Notes: a model not told the origin generated them from the letters alone. 64,000 nt of DNA from JAWPMT01 sp965267435 (GCA_965267435.1 OZ253960.1:5456001-5520000); one strand, 5' to 3'. Counted from the first letter of the stretch, positions 16,640-25,233 are shown. Numbers and translations are program-made.

Positions 16640-17470
16640 ATGATCCACACGAGGACGGCATCGGAGACCTTTCAAACCCTGCTTCACAATCTCCAATCTG
16701 GAGCGAGGTTCACATACACCAGGTTCGGTGATGGCGATATTCATCTGCTCATGGGTAAGAGCTACCGTAATCATGAGTACTCTGACAGGATCCGCAAGGA
16801 AATGGAAGAATCCATTCTCACAGATGACCCCAACTACCTTCGGGCAGCAGTAGTCAACTTCCCTTGCGATCCAGAGATGCGAAATGGACTTTTTAGCATC
16901 TATCCGGACAATCCGGAGATGGAAGGCTTCCTTTCTCAAAACCTGCCCTCACTCGAAAAGCGTCCCCTGGAACATCCCTATGCTCTCCCTTATTATTGTC
17001 TGTTTCACAGTGAACAATTCCACTCACTCATGGAGTACTTGCGCTCCAGGAGGAAGCTCTTCATCGGGGGTGTCGATCCTTCGAAAGCAAGCCAATTCTA
17101 TGGGCCAATTGACCAATACGTCCAAACTCCCTCAAAGAATGCCTATGCGGAGATCGACACTTGGTGGCCTAAAGTTCAGGCCGCAGCAGAGAAGGTCGAC
17201 TTGGTTCTGCCGACAGCAGGAGCGGCAAGCAAAGTCATCAACAAGAGGCTATGGGCTGCAGGGTATCCTGGCACTTGCCTGGACATTGGCTCAATTGTAG
17301 ACTGGGTGGCCGGCATCAACAGCCGCAAGTGGATAAGACTACTGGGCCATCGCATCAACCGCGTGATGCCCAAGGCCTATCAGAATAGGTCTTTCTCATT
17401 CAAAGTAGAGTACCAGGTGAGGGAGGCGTTCTATCATACAAGGAACGCCTGGAAAGATCTATTTGGTTAA
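16640..17470 (+). CDS. GT-D fold (DUF1792-like) glycosyltransferase
   Basis: A 276-residue protein. The stretch YTRFGDGDIHLLMG near residue 25-40 resembles the RFGDGE-type nucleotide-sugar site of the GT-D (DUF1792) family first described in streptococcal adhesin glycosylation. Further on, VDLVLPTAGAASKVINKRLW and the following CLDIGSIVDW fit the same family. No signal peptide or membrane segment. The 3' end overlaps the convergent GT4 gene by 12 bases. With the GT4 and Wzi-like genes it probably serves surface polysaccharide synthesis; acceptor and sugar are unknown. Confidence 0.75.
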   Translation: MIHTRTASETFQTLLHNLQSGARFTYTRFGDGDIHLLMGKSYRNHEYSDRIRKEMEESILTDDPNYLRAAVVNFPCDPEMRNGLFSIYPDNPEMEGFLSQNLPSLEKRPLEHPYALPYYCLFHSEQFHSLMEYLRSRRKLFIGGVDPSKASQFYGPIDQYVQTPSKNAYAEIDTWWPKVQAAAEKVDLVLPTAGAASKVINKRLWAAGYPGTCLDIGSIVDWVAGINSRKWIRLLGHRINRVMPKAYQNRSFSFKVEYQVREAFYHTRNAWKDLFG

Positions 17471-18544
17471 GCTGGCTAACCTCCGATAGGCACTTATCAC
17501 CCTTGGGACCACTCGATCGGGAGCAAAGGACTGCAGGGTTTTAGTGCCATTTTCTGTGAGCCACTCCGAGTATGCCGAATTGTCAAGCAAATTTTTTAAA
17601 TGCTCGACGAAGGTTGTCGTATCTCCGATAGGGGCTTGTAATCCATTTACCCCATGAGTGATCAGACTCTTCAGGCCTCCTGCATCGCTGGTCACAACCG
17701 GCACCCGACAGTGGAATGCCTGCAATACAGAGGAACCCAGACCTTCGGATTTGGAGGGGAAAAAGAAGATATCCAGTGCGGAGATCCAGTCCAGAACATT
17801 ATCTTGATGGCCCGCCAGAAAGACGTGGTTCTCCAATCCACGCTTCGCAATTGTGGTTGTTAGTTCCTCTCGAAGCGGGCCGTCCCCAATCCAGACGAAC
17901 GCGGCATCGGGTCTTCGCTCTGACAGCACCTGGGCCACATCGATGAATGTTTGAGGATCTTTTTCGTGACTAATGGCTGCCACATACCCAATGACATGAG
18001 ACTGTGGTATATCAGCCAATACTTCCGAAAAGTTCACTGGTCGGTATTCCTGCGGATCATAGATGCTGGGAATGACTTCTGTCATGGTATGGACGCTGTC
18101 CTGCACGGAGGCTTCGGCTTCTGGCGAGATGCCGATTACGAGATCTGTCTTTCGATATTTCTGCTTTGAGAGCCAATTGGATTTGACGGGGAAGACCGTG
18201 CGTTTGGTGGCAATGATTCTTGCTCGATTGCCAAGGGTTTCGCTCAAAATGGCAATCCCATGTGCGTTAGGAGAATGGCAATGGATGATGTCGATTTTCT
18301 CCCTTTGGCAAAGTCGCTGAAGACCCCAGGCGGACATCACATCTATTCCATTGCTGAAAGCCAGATTGGCAACAGGGATCTGCTGTTCACGGGCTCGAAG
18401 ATCAACGGCACTCCCAGGTCGGCAGCAAAGCACATGCTCAATGCCCGGATCGATGGCCTGACAATACTTTATTAGGAGTAGTATCTGTATCTCGCCGCCC
18501 CTCCAATTCTTTTCTCCTGTTGCATGGAGTACGCGGAGGGTCAC
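17459..18544 (-). CDS. Glycosyltransferase family 4
   Basis: A 361-residue GT-B enzyme. The N-terminal domain begins VLHATGEKNWRGGEIQ (acceptor-side glycine loop) and includes IIHCHSPNAHGIA; the C-terminal domain has HVFLAGHQDNVLDWISALDI and FFPSKSEGLGSSVLQAFHCR, the GT4 EX7E region that binds the nucleotide sugar. The start is GTG at 18544, which overlaps the stop codon of the Wzi-like gene as GTGA, implying translational coupling. Probable role: polysaccharide or glycolipid assembly together with that gene. Confidence 0.9.
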   Translation of the reverse strand: MTLRVLHATGEKNWRGGEIQILLLIKYCQAIDPGIEHVLCCRPGSAVDLRAREQQIPVANLAFSNGIDVMSAWGLQRLCQREKIDIIHCHSPNAHGIAILSETLGNRARIIATKRTVFPVKSNWLSKQKYRKTDLVIGISPEAEASVQDSVHTMTEVIPSIYDPQEYRPVNFSEVLADIPQSHVIGYVAAISHEKDPQTFIDVAQVLSERRPDAAFVWIGDGPLREELTTTIAKRGLENHVFLAGHQDNVLDWISALDIFFFPSKSEGLGSSVLQAFHCRVPVVTSDAGGLKSLITHGVNGLQAPIGDTTTFVEHLKNLLDNSAYSEWLTENGTKTLQSFAPDRVVPRVISAYRRLASLTK

Positions 18545-20130
18545 AAGAAGCGATATTCAAGGCTGAAAAGCGTGCCGAAGAAGTTGCCGAAGCCTCTGGA
18601 ATCATATCCAAAAGCTGTACTGAGCGTCCAGGGCGTCTCTTTGAAGCGCTTCTGCAGTTCCAGGGACGTGTAATGCGCGCGGATACCATCGGCAAAATAG
18701 TAGTTGGGCCTACGATCCCAGCTCATGAGAAAGCCGCCGTAAAGACCGGCATAAGTGCCATAGTTCTCGGAAAAAGTCACCTTTAATTTGTAGTCGATGT
18801 CCAGCGGTACAATGTTTCCCATGACAGCAATGTGTTGTGCTTGCACGCGGTTGTTGATAACAAAGCTTTCGTCGAAAACTTCTATCTGGCGCATGTCATA
18901 CAACCGATCCGCAGTCAGGAGTAAGGCATTGCCAATGATGAATCCCTTGTAGGTGTTGCCGTTAGGGTAGGCCCGATTAGTGTAATAGCTATCGCGCCCG
19001 CCAAACTCCAATCCATTATTCGATTCCCGTTTGATGATATCGGTCATCTCTTCGAAGGTGATGCCATTGGTGGTGATCCCAAATTCGTCCAGGACAAATT
19101 GGTCGTAGTCAACCCCTCGCAGGTCCGCATATGAGTAGCCCACGCCATTGATCCATGGATCCGGGAGTCCCTCGCCACTCTGGTTCATGGTGTTGACGTT
19201 TTCATACAGGATCTCCTGGATCCATTTTTGATTGTTCAGCTTGATATGGACTCCAAGCAAGTAGTCTTTATTTCTGCCTGAGAAATCTTGCAGTCCCGAG
19301 CCGTCCGACCAGGGCTGCTGGTAATAGAGAGCTACACCAAGGTCCTTCGTATCTATGTCGATTCCATAGTCGATAATTCCGAAGTGAGCCCCCGCCGCAT
19401 TGAGCATATCCCCGTTCACATTGGACGTCGAGCTTTGCTTCCCGAAGAAAACCTCCCAGTAATTGGTCGATAGCTCATCACCATTGAGCTCGCCGCCAAA
19501 AAGCGCGTTGTGAGCAAATCCAGCATACACATTGACGGGCAACTTTCGTGATCGGAGATAGATATACTTTTCCATGTACCAGGGATTGGATACCTCCCGA
19601 TCTTCCTCGAGTCTTGCTTGAGACAGTGCTCCGCGTATCTGTACGTAGCCTTTGGTCCAGGGGAAATTGGTGTAGTCCAGAATACCTATTGTAATGCGGG
19701 GGATTGTTGGGGCATTTTGACTAATGTACAGGCTCCCCGTACTGAGATGATCAGGGAATGCCACGTTGTTTATCTCATTCTTACCTATTTGAAGGTCAAA
19801 CATTTTCCAACCCAGATTGAGGTACAGTTCATGGAAAAATGCCCTGTCGGTTTTCACCAGGCCGTCGATTTCGGCTTCCAGATACCAATCCTTGGTGCGA
19901 ATGAAATCGTATTTGATTTCTCCACGAAAGTATCCGTCGAATTGATCGCCACCATCTATGAACCCAAAGCGATTGAATGTTAGCCAGTGAGGCATGGCTC
20001 CTCCCGTCGAGAAACCTGCCAAAGACTCGACTCTTGCTGAGAGCCTAAGGGAATCTGACTCTTGCGCCTGAAGGTTCCCCAGATTGCAAAGAAGTGTTAA
20101 AAGAAAAGTAAGTAATGCGGCTCTATTCAT
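18541..20130 (-). CDS. Capsule assembly Wzi-family outer-membrane protein
   Basis: A 529-residue secreted protein with signal peptide MNRAALLTFLLTLLCNLGNLQAQ. The mature part is rich in alternating beta strands with aromatic girdles (for example FDLQIGKNEINNVAFPDHLS and GYVQIRGALSQARLEEDREV) and ends in a terminal phenylalanine-Leu strand (FFGTLFSLEYRFL), typical of an outer-membrane barrel. The pattern HWLTFNRFG near residue 48 and the overall length match Bacteroidota Caps_assemb_Wzi proteins, which help hold capsule at the surface. I chose the ATG at 20130; a TTG six bases upstream is the only longer start. Coupled to the GT4 gene. Confidence 0.8.
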   Translation of the reverse strand: MNRAALLTFLLTLLCNLGNLQAQESDSLRLSARVESLAGFSTGGAMPHWLTFNRFGFIDGGDQFDGYFRGEIKYDFIRTKDWYLEAEIDGLVKTDRAFFHELYLNLGWKMFDLQIGKNEINNVAFPDHLSTGSLYISQNAPTIPRITIGILDYTNFPWTKGYVQIRGALSQARLEEDREVSNPWYMEKYIYLRSRKLPVNVYAGFAHNALFGGELNGDELSTNYWEVFFGKQSSTSNVNGDMLNAAGAHFGIIDYGIDIDTKDLGVALYYQQPWSDGSGLQDFSGRNKDYLLGVHIKLNNQKWIQEILYENVNTMNQSGEGLPDPWINGVGYSYADLRGVDYDQFVLDEFGITTNGITFEEMTDIIKRESNNGLEFGGRDSYYTNRAYPNGNTYKGFIIGNALLLTADRLYDMRQIEVFDESFVINNRVQAQHIAVMGNIVPLDIDYKLKVTFSENYGTYAGLYGGFLMSWDRRPNYYFADGIRAHYTSLELQKRFKETPWTLSTAFGYDSRGFGNFFGTLFSLEYRFL

Positions 20131-20263
20131 TATCAATTGCCCCTACTAGCAAATTCAATACCACAATGTAAAAGATGCGACTTTCTGCAGGGAACTTATG
20201 TCACCTAAAGTCGTAAAACCATGTAGCGACATGCATTGAAGGATTTATACTGGGTAACAAGCA

Positions 20264-20893
20264 ATGATAGAAACAAAAGACGTACTCGCAAATAGCGAGG
20301 AATCCAATATATCGACGAAATATGAATACAACGATCAGGAGAAGGGCAAGATCTTTTATGATGAGTTCATGCCTCACATCGATTCGATGTACAATTTCGC
20401 GTACAGACTGACATTTGATGAGGATGATGCCAAGGATCTGGTACAGGATACTTACTTAAAAGCGTACCGCTTTGTCAGCAGCTTCCAACGTGGGACGAAT
20501 GCCAAAGCGTGGCTTTATCGAATTCTGAAGAATAGCTTCATCAATGACTTCCGCAAGAAGAGCAAGCAGCCGGCTAAAGTAGATTATCAGGAAGTCGAGA
20601 ACTTCTACAACTCAGACGATGTTGATGACAACAAAACGGTCGACCTGAGGATCGATACTGTGAAGGACATGATTGGGGATGAGGTCAGCAATGCTCTCAA
20701 CTCCCTGGCAGTGGACTTTAGGACGGTGATCATTCTATGTGATTTGGAAGGCTTCACCTACGAGGAAATGGCCAAAATATTGGACATACCTATTGGGACC
20801 GTTAGGTCAAGGTTGCACAGAGCTCGAAACTTGCTGAAGGAGAAGTTGCAGTCTTACGCCCGAGAGATGGGTTTTGGTAAAAGCGAAAATTGA
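20264..20893 (+). CDS. ECF-type RNA polymerase sigma factor
   Basis: A 209-residue group IV sigma factor. Region 2 spans about 32-105 with FAYRLTFDEDDAKDLVQDTY and the -10 recognition stretch AKAWLYRILKNSFINDFRKK; region 4 spans about 140-200 with RTVIILCDLEGFTYEEMAKI and the helix-turn-helix IPIGTVRSRLHRARNLLKE. A linker rich in Asp/Asn is unusually long. It is followed 18 bases later by a small zinc-finger anti-sigma gene. Then come gmk and nadD, so stress control may feed into or read from a housekeeping operon. Confidence 0.94.
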   Translation: MIETKDVLANSEESNISTKYEYNDQEKGKIFYDEFMPHIDSMYNFAYRLTFDEDDAKDLVQDTYLKAYRFVSSFQRGTNAKAWLYRILKNSFINDFRKKSKQPAKVDYQEVENFYNSDDVDDNKTVDLRIDTVKDMIGDEVSNALNSLAVDFRTVIILCDLEGFTYEEMAKILDIPIGTVRSRLHRARNLLKEKLQSYAREMGFGKSEN

Positions 20894-20911
20894 ACCTACT
20901 GAAAAGATAAA

Positions 20912-21163
20912 ATGGGACTTAAAAGTGATGAGCATTCGGAGTGTCAGAAGTTCCTCAAATTGATTTCGTTGCTATTGGACAATGAGGCATCGGAGGAAGA
21001 GGAGCAGTACTTGTCAGAACATATGGACGAATGTTCGCCGTGCTTTCAGAAGCTGGAAACTGAAAAGGAATTTAGGGAGCTTCTGAGAGCCAAAGTAGGG
21101 AAAGTGAACGTGCCTGCAGACCTTGTCAACGCTATCAAGACTAAGATAAAATCCTTAGCTTAG
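20912..21163 (+). CDS. Small zinc-finger (ZAS-type) anti-sigma factor
   Basis: An 83-residue cytoplasmic protein without membrane segment. It has the zinc-binding pattern HMDECSPC (His-x3-Cys-x2-Cys), with upstream His and Cys in DEHSECQKF, the layout of ZAS anti-sigma factors such as RsrA. It probably holds the ECF sigma factor inactive and releases it when the zinc site is oxidised or metal is lost; that redox role is inferred from the family. It is separated from gmk by five bases. Confidence 0.82.
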   Translation: MGLKSDEHSECQKFLKLISLLLDNEASEEEEQYLSEHMDECSPCFQKLETEKEFRELLRAKVGKVNVPADLVNAIKTKIKSLA

Positions 21164-21168
21164 CGTGC

Positions 21169-21744
21169 ATGAATAAAGGGAAGGCGTTGATTTTTTCGGC
21201 ACCGTCAGGTGCCGGAAAAACCACCATCGTGCACCATCTCATCAAGAAGTATCCAAACCTCTCATTTTCGATCTCGGCAACTACACGTGAGCGCCGGGAG
21301 AATGAAATTGACGGCGTAGATTATCACTTCCTCACTCCCGAGGAATTCAAAAAGAAAATCGATGAGCAGGCCTTCCTGGAATGGGAGGAAGTCTACAGCG
21401 GTCATTACTACGGTACGCTGATAGCCGAGGTAGAAAAAATTTGGAATTCTGGGCGACATGTCATCTTTGACGTGGATGTGGAGGGAGGACTTTCCCTCAA
21501 GCGCGCATTGGGGGATCAAGCCTTGGCGGTATTTGTGAAGGTCAGTGACTTGGATACCCTTAGGAAACGACTGGAGTCCCGGCGGTCTGAATCTTCTTCC
21601 ACCCTGGCGATTAGAATGGACAAGGCCGCCAAGGAAATGCTCTACGAATCCCGGTTTGATTGCAGCGTGGTAAATGACAAGATCCATGTAGCGCTTGCAG
21701 ACGCAGAGAAAATTATCAGTGACTTTTTGTCGCCATGCGAGTAG
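21169..21744 (+). CDS. gmk: Guanylate kinase
   Basis: Phosphorylates GMP to GDP with ATP. The 191-residue protein starts KALIFSAPSGAGKTTIVHHL (P-loop) and includes the GMP-binding block SISATTRERRENEIDGVDYH and YGTLIAEVEKIW. Length and motifs are standard. Its end overlaps nadD by 10 bases. Confidence 0.96.
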   Translation: MNKGKALIFSAPSGAGKTTIVHHLIKKYPNLSFSISATTRERRENEIDGVDYHFLTPEEFKKKIDEQAFLEWEEVYSGHYYGTLIAEVEKIWNSGRHVIFDVDVEGGLSLKRALGDQALAVFVKVSDLDTLRKRLESRRSESSSTLAIRMDKAAKEMLYESRFDCSVVNDKIHVALADAEKIISDFLSPCE

Positions 21745-22307
21745 GTCTATTTTTTGGGTCCTTCAACCCTATCCACACAGGACATCTCATCATTGCGAAT
21801 TTGGCCTATGAGACCACCTCCATCGAGGAGTTGTGGTTTGTGGTTTCTCCCCAAAATCCTTTCAAAAAGAACAAAAATCTTCTGCACGAATTTGACCGAA
21901 TTGATTTGGTCCGGGCGGCAGTCCATGACCATTACCGATTCCGGGTGTCGGATATAGAGTTTGATATGCCGAGACCGAGTTACACGGTAGACACGCTCGC
22001 AAGGCTATCTGAGAAGTATCCGGAGCACACTTTTCGCTTGCTCATAGGAGAGGACAACTTGGATTCTTTTCACAAGTGGAAGAATCATGACCAAATATTG
22101 GAGCATTATGGTTTGATAGTCTATCCCAGGCCGAATGCGGCAAGCGATCAATGGCAAGAGCATCCCAAAGTAGAATGGATGGACGCGCCGAAGATGGACA
22201 TCTCCGCCACCTTTATTCGCAACTTGATAAAGAGCGGAAGGTCAGCAAAGTACCTGGTCACAGATGAAGTCCTGCAGCTGATCGAATCCCGAAAACTGTT
22301 TCAATAG
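21735..22307 (+). CDS. nadD: Nicotinate-nucleotide adenylyltransferase
   Basis: Adenylates nicotinate mononucleotide to deamido-NAD in NAD synthesis. The 190-residue protein has the nucleotidyltransferase opening GLFFGSFNPIHTGHL (the HxGH motif as HTGH), PQNPFKK, and the C-terminal ISATFIRNLIKSGRSAKYL (ISSTxxR type). It overlaps gmk by 10 bases and ends the sigma-anti-sigma-gmk-nadD series. Confidence 0.95.
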   Translation: MRVGLFFGSFNPIHTGHLIIANLAYETTSIEELWFVVSPQNPFKKNKNLLHEFDRIDLVRAAVHDHYRFRVSDIEFDMPRPSYTVDTLARLSEKYPEHTFRLLIGEDNLDSFHKWKNHDQILEHYGLIVYPRPNAASDQWQEHPKVEWMDAPKMDISATFIRNLIKSGRSAKYLVTDEVLQLIESRKLFQ

Positions 22308-22393
22308 TTTCTCGTTAAACGCATCAAACATAGCAATCAACGGCAGAATGTGGCCTAAATGGGTGGACGTAGCCGGGGTTGTCGGAATGTTCC

Positions 22394-22401
22394 TAAATTT
22401 G
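22394..22401 (+). promoter_or_regulatory. -7 element before the FISUMP gene
   Basis: TAAATTTG matches TAnnTTTG, 28 bases before the start codon of the gene at 22430. The -33 element is not clear. Confidence 0.45.
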
Positions 22402-22429
22402 AGATTCCTACATTGGATAAGTATCAATT

Positions 22430-23047
22430 ATGGTTATAAGACAACTATCAGTCATCTGTTTGATGACTTTCGCAATAATAGCCGGAGCTCAGGATGGGGC
22501 GGTGGACAGCGATTTCGGCTACACAGAAGGTACCTTCACCGACTCACGCGATGGCAAACAGTATGAGACGATTACTTTCAAAGTAGAACTGAAAGCCGGG
22601 ATCATGGTAGAGAGGACATGGTTTGCGGAGAATGTGAATTACGAAGTCCCCGGGTCCTATTGCTATGATGATGAGCCCGCGTATTGTGATAAGTTTGGAA
22701 GGCTCTACAATTACAAAGCGGCTAAGGAGGCATGTCCTGAAGGCTGGCACGTACCCACCATTGAAGAGTGGAACACCCTGTTCAAACTATTTGGAGGAAT
22801 GCACAATGCCGGCGAGCACCTCACACCCGATGGCGATAGTCACATGAACATGTTGTACGGCGGATTTGCCGAGCCTGGTCACAAGTTCAAGGACATCACG
22901 ATCAGTGGCAACTGGTGGGATTCTGAGCTGAAGGGCTCAGACGCCGCAGGGATCATTACTATGGAGCATGGCACGAACGACATCGCCCATGCTGTAATTG
23001 GCAGCTACCACAAGTTGAGCAGCCGATGCGTCAAGTTCCATAATTAG
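22430..23047 (+). CDS. Secreted FISUMP-domain protein
   Basis: A 205-residue protein with a signal peptide (MVIRQLSVICLMTFAIIAGAQ) and one Fibrobacter succinogenes major paralogous domain. The landmarks are FTDSRDGKQYETITF, TWFAENVNYE, a Cys-containing turn around SYCYDDEPAYC, FGRLYNYKAAKEACPEGWHV with PTIEEWNTL, and the closing SRCVKFHN. Four or more cysteines could form disulfides outside the cytoplasm. No lipobox and no C-terminal sorting domain. The domain function is unknown; in other Bacteroidota it is often in surface proteins. It has its own promoter element and is convergent with frr. Confidence 0.85.
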   Translation: MVIRQLSVICLMTFAIIAGAQDGAVDSDFGYTEGTFTDSRDGKQYETITFKVELKAGIMVERTWFAENVNYEVPGSYCYDDEPAYCDKFGRLYNYKAAKEACPEGWHVPTIEEWNTLFKLFGGMHNAGEHLTPDGDSHMNMLYGGFAEPGHKFKDITISGNWWDSELKGSDAAGIITMEHGTNDIAHAVIGSYHKLSSRCVKFHN

Positions 23048-23075
23048 GAAGAAACTGTACCGATAATGGTACTTG

Positions 23076-23639
23076 TCAGATGGTCATGATATCTGCCTCT
23101 TTCGTGGCGAGGAGTTCGTCAATCCTTTTCACGTGACTATCGGTCAGTTCCTGTACTTCATCTTCAGCACCTTTCACGGCATCTTCGGAGACGCCATCCT
23201 TCAATAGCTTTTTGAGGGAGTCATTGGTTTCTTTTCGCACATTCCGGATGCTCACTTTACCATGCTCCGCCTCAGCTTTTGCTTGCTTTACCAGAGCCTT
23301 GCGACGTTCTTCTGTCAGTGCCGGTACGTTGATACGGACGATTTCGCCATCGTTTTGAGGGTTCAACCCCAGGTCACTGTTGATGATCGCCTTCTCTATT
23401 TCAGGGATCATTGTTTTCTCCCAAGGCTTGATAGTGATCGTCCGTGGGTCAGGGGTATTGACAGAAGCCACCTGATTGAGTGGAGTTGGATTGCCGTAGT
23501 ACTCGACATGAAGTCCATCGAGCATCGCTGGAGATGCCTTCCCGGCCCGGATCTTGGCCAGCTCGGCTGCGGTGTGGGCGACGCTCTTATCCATACTTTC
23601 TTTGGCATGGTCCAGGTAGAAGTCAATCTCTTCGTCCAT
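23076..23639 (-). CDS. frr: Ribosome recycling factor
   Basis: Splits post-termination ribosomes together with EF-G. The 187-residue protein carries KIRAGKASPAMLDGLHVEYY, DPRTITIKPWEK and NPQNDGEIVRINVPALTEER, all standard for RRF. It follows pyrH by 18 bases; pyrH-frr is a widely conserved pair. Confidence 0.97.
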   Translation of the reverse strand: MDEEIDFYLDHAKESMDKSVAHTAAELAKIRAGKASPAMLDGLHVEYYGNPTPLNQVASVNTPDPRTITIKPWEKTMIPEIEKAIINSDLGLNPQNDGEIVRINVPALTEERRKALVKQAKAEAEHGKVSIRNVRKETNDSLKKLLKDGVSEDAVKGAEDEVQELTDSHVKRIDELLATKEADIMTI

Positions 23640-23657
23640 TGCTTTGTTTTTCGAATT

Positions 23658-24362
23658 TTATGATATCAAAGTTCCAATTTCTTCGCCTTCTACGAGTCTG
23701 CCCAAATTTCCCGGCTTGTTCATATCAAAAACGATGATGGGCAGGTCGTTTTCCTGGCACAAGGTGAATGCCGTCATGTCCATGACGCTAAGACCTTTCT
23801 CATACACCTCCTGAAAGGAGATCTTCGAGTACTTTGTGGCATCAGGGTCTTTTTCCGGGTCGGCACTGTAGACGCCGTCAACCCGTGTTCCCTTCAAGAC
23901 TACTTCAGCCTCTATTTCTATTGCTCTTAAACTGGCCGTGGAGTCGGTCGTGAAATAAGGATTGCCGAGGCCTGCACCAAAGATGACGATTCGACCTTTT
24001 TCGAGGTGGCGAATGGCCCTGCGTCGAATGAAGGGCTCGCATACCTTCTCCATTTCCAGCCCACTCATGAGACGAGTATAGGCTCCATTTTTTTCCAGCG
24101 AGCTTTGTAGGGCCATGGCATTGATGACAGTGGCCAGCATACCCATGTAGTCTCCCTGCACCCGGTCAATACCAGCACTTTCTGCCTGCACGCCCCTGAA
24201 GATGTTACCACCACCTATCACGAGGGCGAGCTCTACACCCATGTCATGCACTTTTTTGATCTCTGACGAGTACTGCTCAAGGCGTGTTGGGTCTATGCCG
24301 TATTGTTGGTTGCCCATGAGCGCCTCGCCACTCAACTTCAAAAGGATGCGTTTATATTTCAT
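23658..24362 (-). CDS. pyrH: Uridylate kinase
   Basis: Phosphorylates UMP to UDP; hexameric amino-acid-kinase-fold enzyme. I use the ATG at 24362, giving MKYKRILLKLSGEALMG at the N-terminus as in other PyrH proteins; the longer frame adds eight unrelated residues. Other landmarks: ALVIGGGNIFRG, GDYMGMLATVINAMALQ, and VFDMNKPGNL near the end. Length is 234 residues. First gene of the pyrH-frr operon. Confidence 0.96.
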   Translation of the reverse strand: MKYKRILLKLSGEALMGNQQYGIDPTRLEQYSSEIKKVHDMGVELALVIGGGNIFRGVQAESAGIDRVQGDYMGMLATVINAMALQSSLEKNGAYTRLMSGLEMEKVCEPFIRRRAIRHLEKGRIVIFGAGLGNPYFTTDSTASLRAIEIEAEVVLKGTRVDGVYSADPEKDPDATKYSKISFQEVYEKGLSVMDMTAFTLCQENDLPIIVFDMNKPGNLGRLVEGEEIGTLIS

Positions 24363-24418
24363 TCTTGGGCTGGATTTTGCGGGCAAATATATGCATAACT
24401 ACCTGACCAATGGCACGG

Positions 24419-24907
24419 CTATAATTTGATGACAACATCGTTCTTTTGCACGGTTTGCCCAGATTCGGAATTTACCCCAGAGACAGTACCAACCGACGGT
24501 GATTTGACGATGTTCTCCATCTTCATCGCTTCAAGTATGAATAACGGAGTACCTTCTTCAATTTCATCTCCCTCGTTGACGAGGATGTCGATTATTCTCC
24601 CCGGCATAGGTGCTCTGACCTCATTTTCCTGACTCTCCTCGCTTTTCTGAAAGCCCATCTTATTTCGGAGTGCTTCAAACGGATCCTGAGCGCGCACTTC
24701 CAGCTCCTTCCCATCCACACCTATTATATACGTGTCTCCTTCTCTACCCAACACCCAGACTTCTTTGTCGACACCATTTATAGTAATGATGTACTTGTTT
24801 TTGGGCTGAGGGCTTACGGTTGCACGCGGACCAATCTCAATCTCGACGGTACCATTGGAGATGTCCGTTTGGTACCCCTCATTGTTAATTATAAATGCTT
24901 GTTTCAT
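24419..24907 (-). CDS. Biotin carboxyl carrier protein of an acyl-CoA carboxylase
   Basis: Carries carboxybiotin between the biotin carboxylase and carboxyltransferase subunits. 162 residues from the ATG at 24907 (MKQAFIINNEGYQT); a longer TTG frame adds 27 unlikely residues. The C-terminal biotinyl domain has PMPGRIIDILVNEGDEI and the attachment site EAMKMEN. The N-terminal half resembles the BT-like domain of propionyl-CoA carboxylase alpha subunits rather than AccB. No biotin carboxylase is adjacent. The carboxyltransferase at 61223-62806 is a candidate partner. Confidence 0.88.
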   Translation of the reverse strand: MKQAFIINNEGYQTDISNGTVEIEIGPRATVSPQPKNKYIITINGVDKEVWVLGREGDTYIIGVDGKELEVRAQDPFEALRNKMGFQKSEESQENEVRAPMPGRIIDILVNEGDEIEEGTPLFILEAMKMENIVKSPSVGTVSGVNSESGQTVQKNDVVIKL

Positions 24908-24990
24908 GTCTTGCCAATGACTACCGTGAAAGATGCTAAACAAAATTGAAATCGTAAAATCAAAATTTTCTAGGAGATGCTCAAACAAGC

Positions 24991-25021
24991 TTTGATTAAA
25001 ATAAAATTCCGTATAATTTTG
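24991..25021 (+). promoter_or_regulatory. Promoter of the tRNA-Tyr/Gly/Thr-tuf unit
   Basis: TTTG (24991-24994), 19 bases, then TAATTTTG (25014-25021), an exact fit to the Bacteroidota consensus. It is followed by CCATCCCTTTTT, the CC plus T-run also found after other translation-gene promoters in this window. Confidence 0.8.
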
Positions 25022-25063
25022 CCATCCCTTTTTCGCGACATGTGGAAAAGGTTGTTCTTTATA

Positions 25064-25146
25064 GGGGGGATACCAAAGCGGCCAACTGGGGCAGACTGTA
25101 AATCTGCTGACTTATGTCTTCGTAGGTTCGAATCCTGCTCCCCCCA
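25064..25146 (+). tRNA. tRNA-Tyr (GTA)
   Basis: Class II tRNA of 83 bases with a long variable arm. Acceptor GGGGGGA pairs with TCCCCCC and the discriminator is A. Anticodon GTA is at 25098-25100 in a perfect stem (CAGA/TCTG). The T loop is TTCGAAT. CCA is not encoded in full. Confidence 0.95.
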
Positions 25147-25160
25147 CGTATTGTAAACAA

Positions 25161-25233
25161 GCGGGTGTAGCTCAGTTGGTAGAGCGACAGCCTTCCAAGC
25201 TGTAGGTCGCCGGTTCGAACCTGGTCACCCGCT
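25161..25233 (+). tRNA. tRNA-Gly (TCC)
   Basis: 73 bases. Acceptor GCGGGTG pairs with CACCCGC, discriminator T. The anticodon TCC at 25194-25196 sits in stem ACAGC/GCTGT. D loop AGTTGGTA and T loop TTCGAAC are standard. CCA is not encoded. Confidence 0.96.

Noticed and set aside
23055..23075. GTACC/GGTAC hairpin between the FISUMP gene and frr as a terminator
   Set aside because: Only five base pairs and no T-run on either strand.
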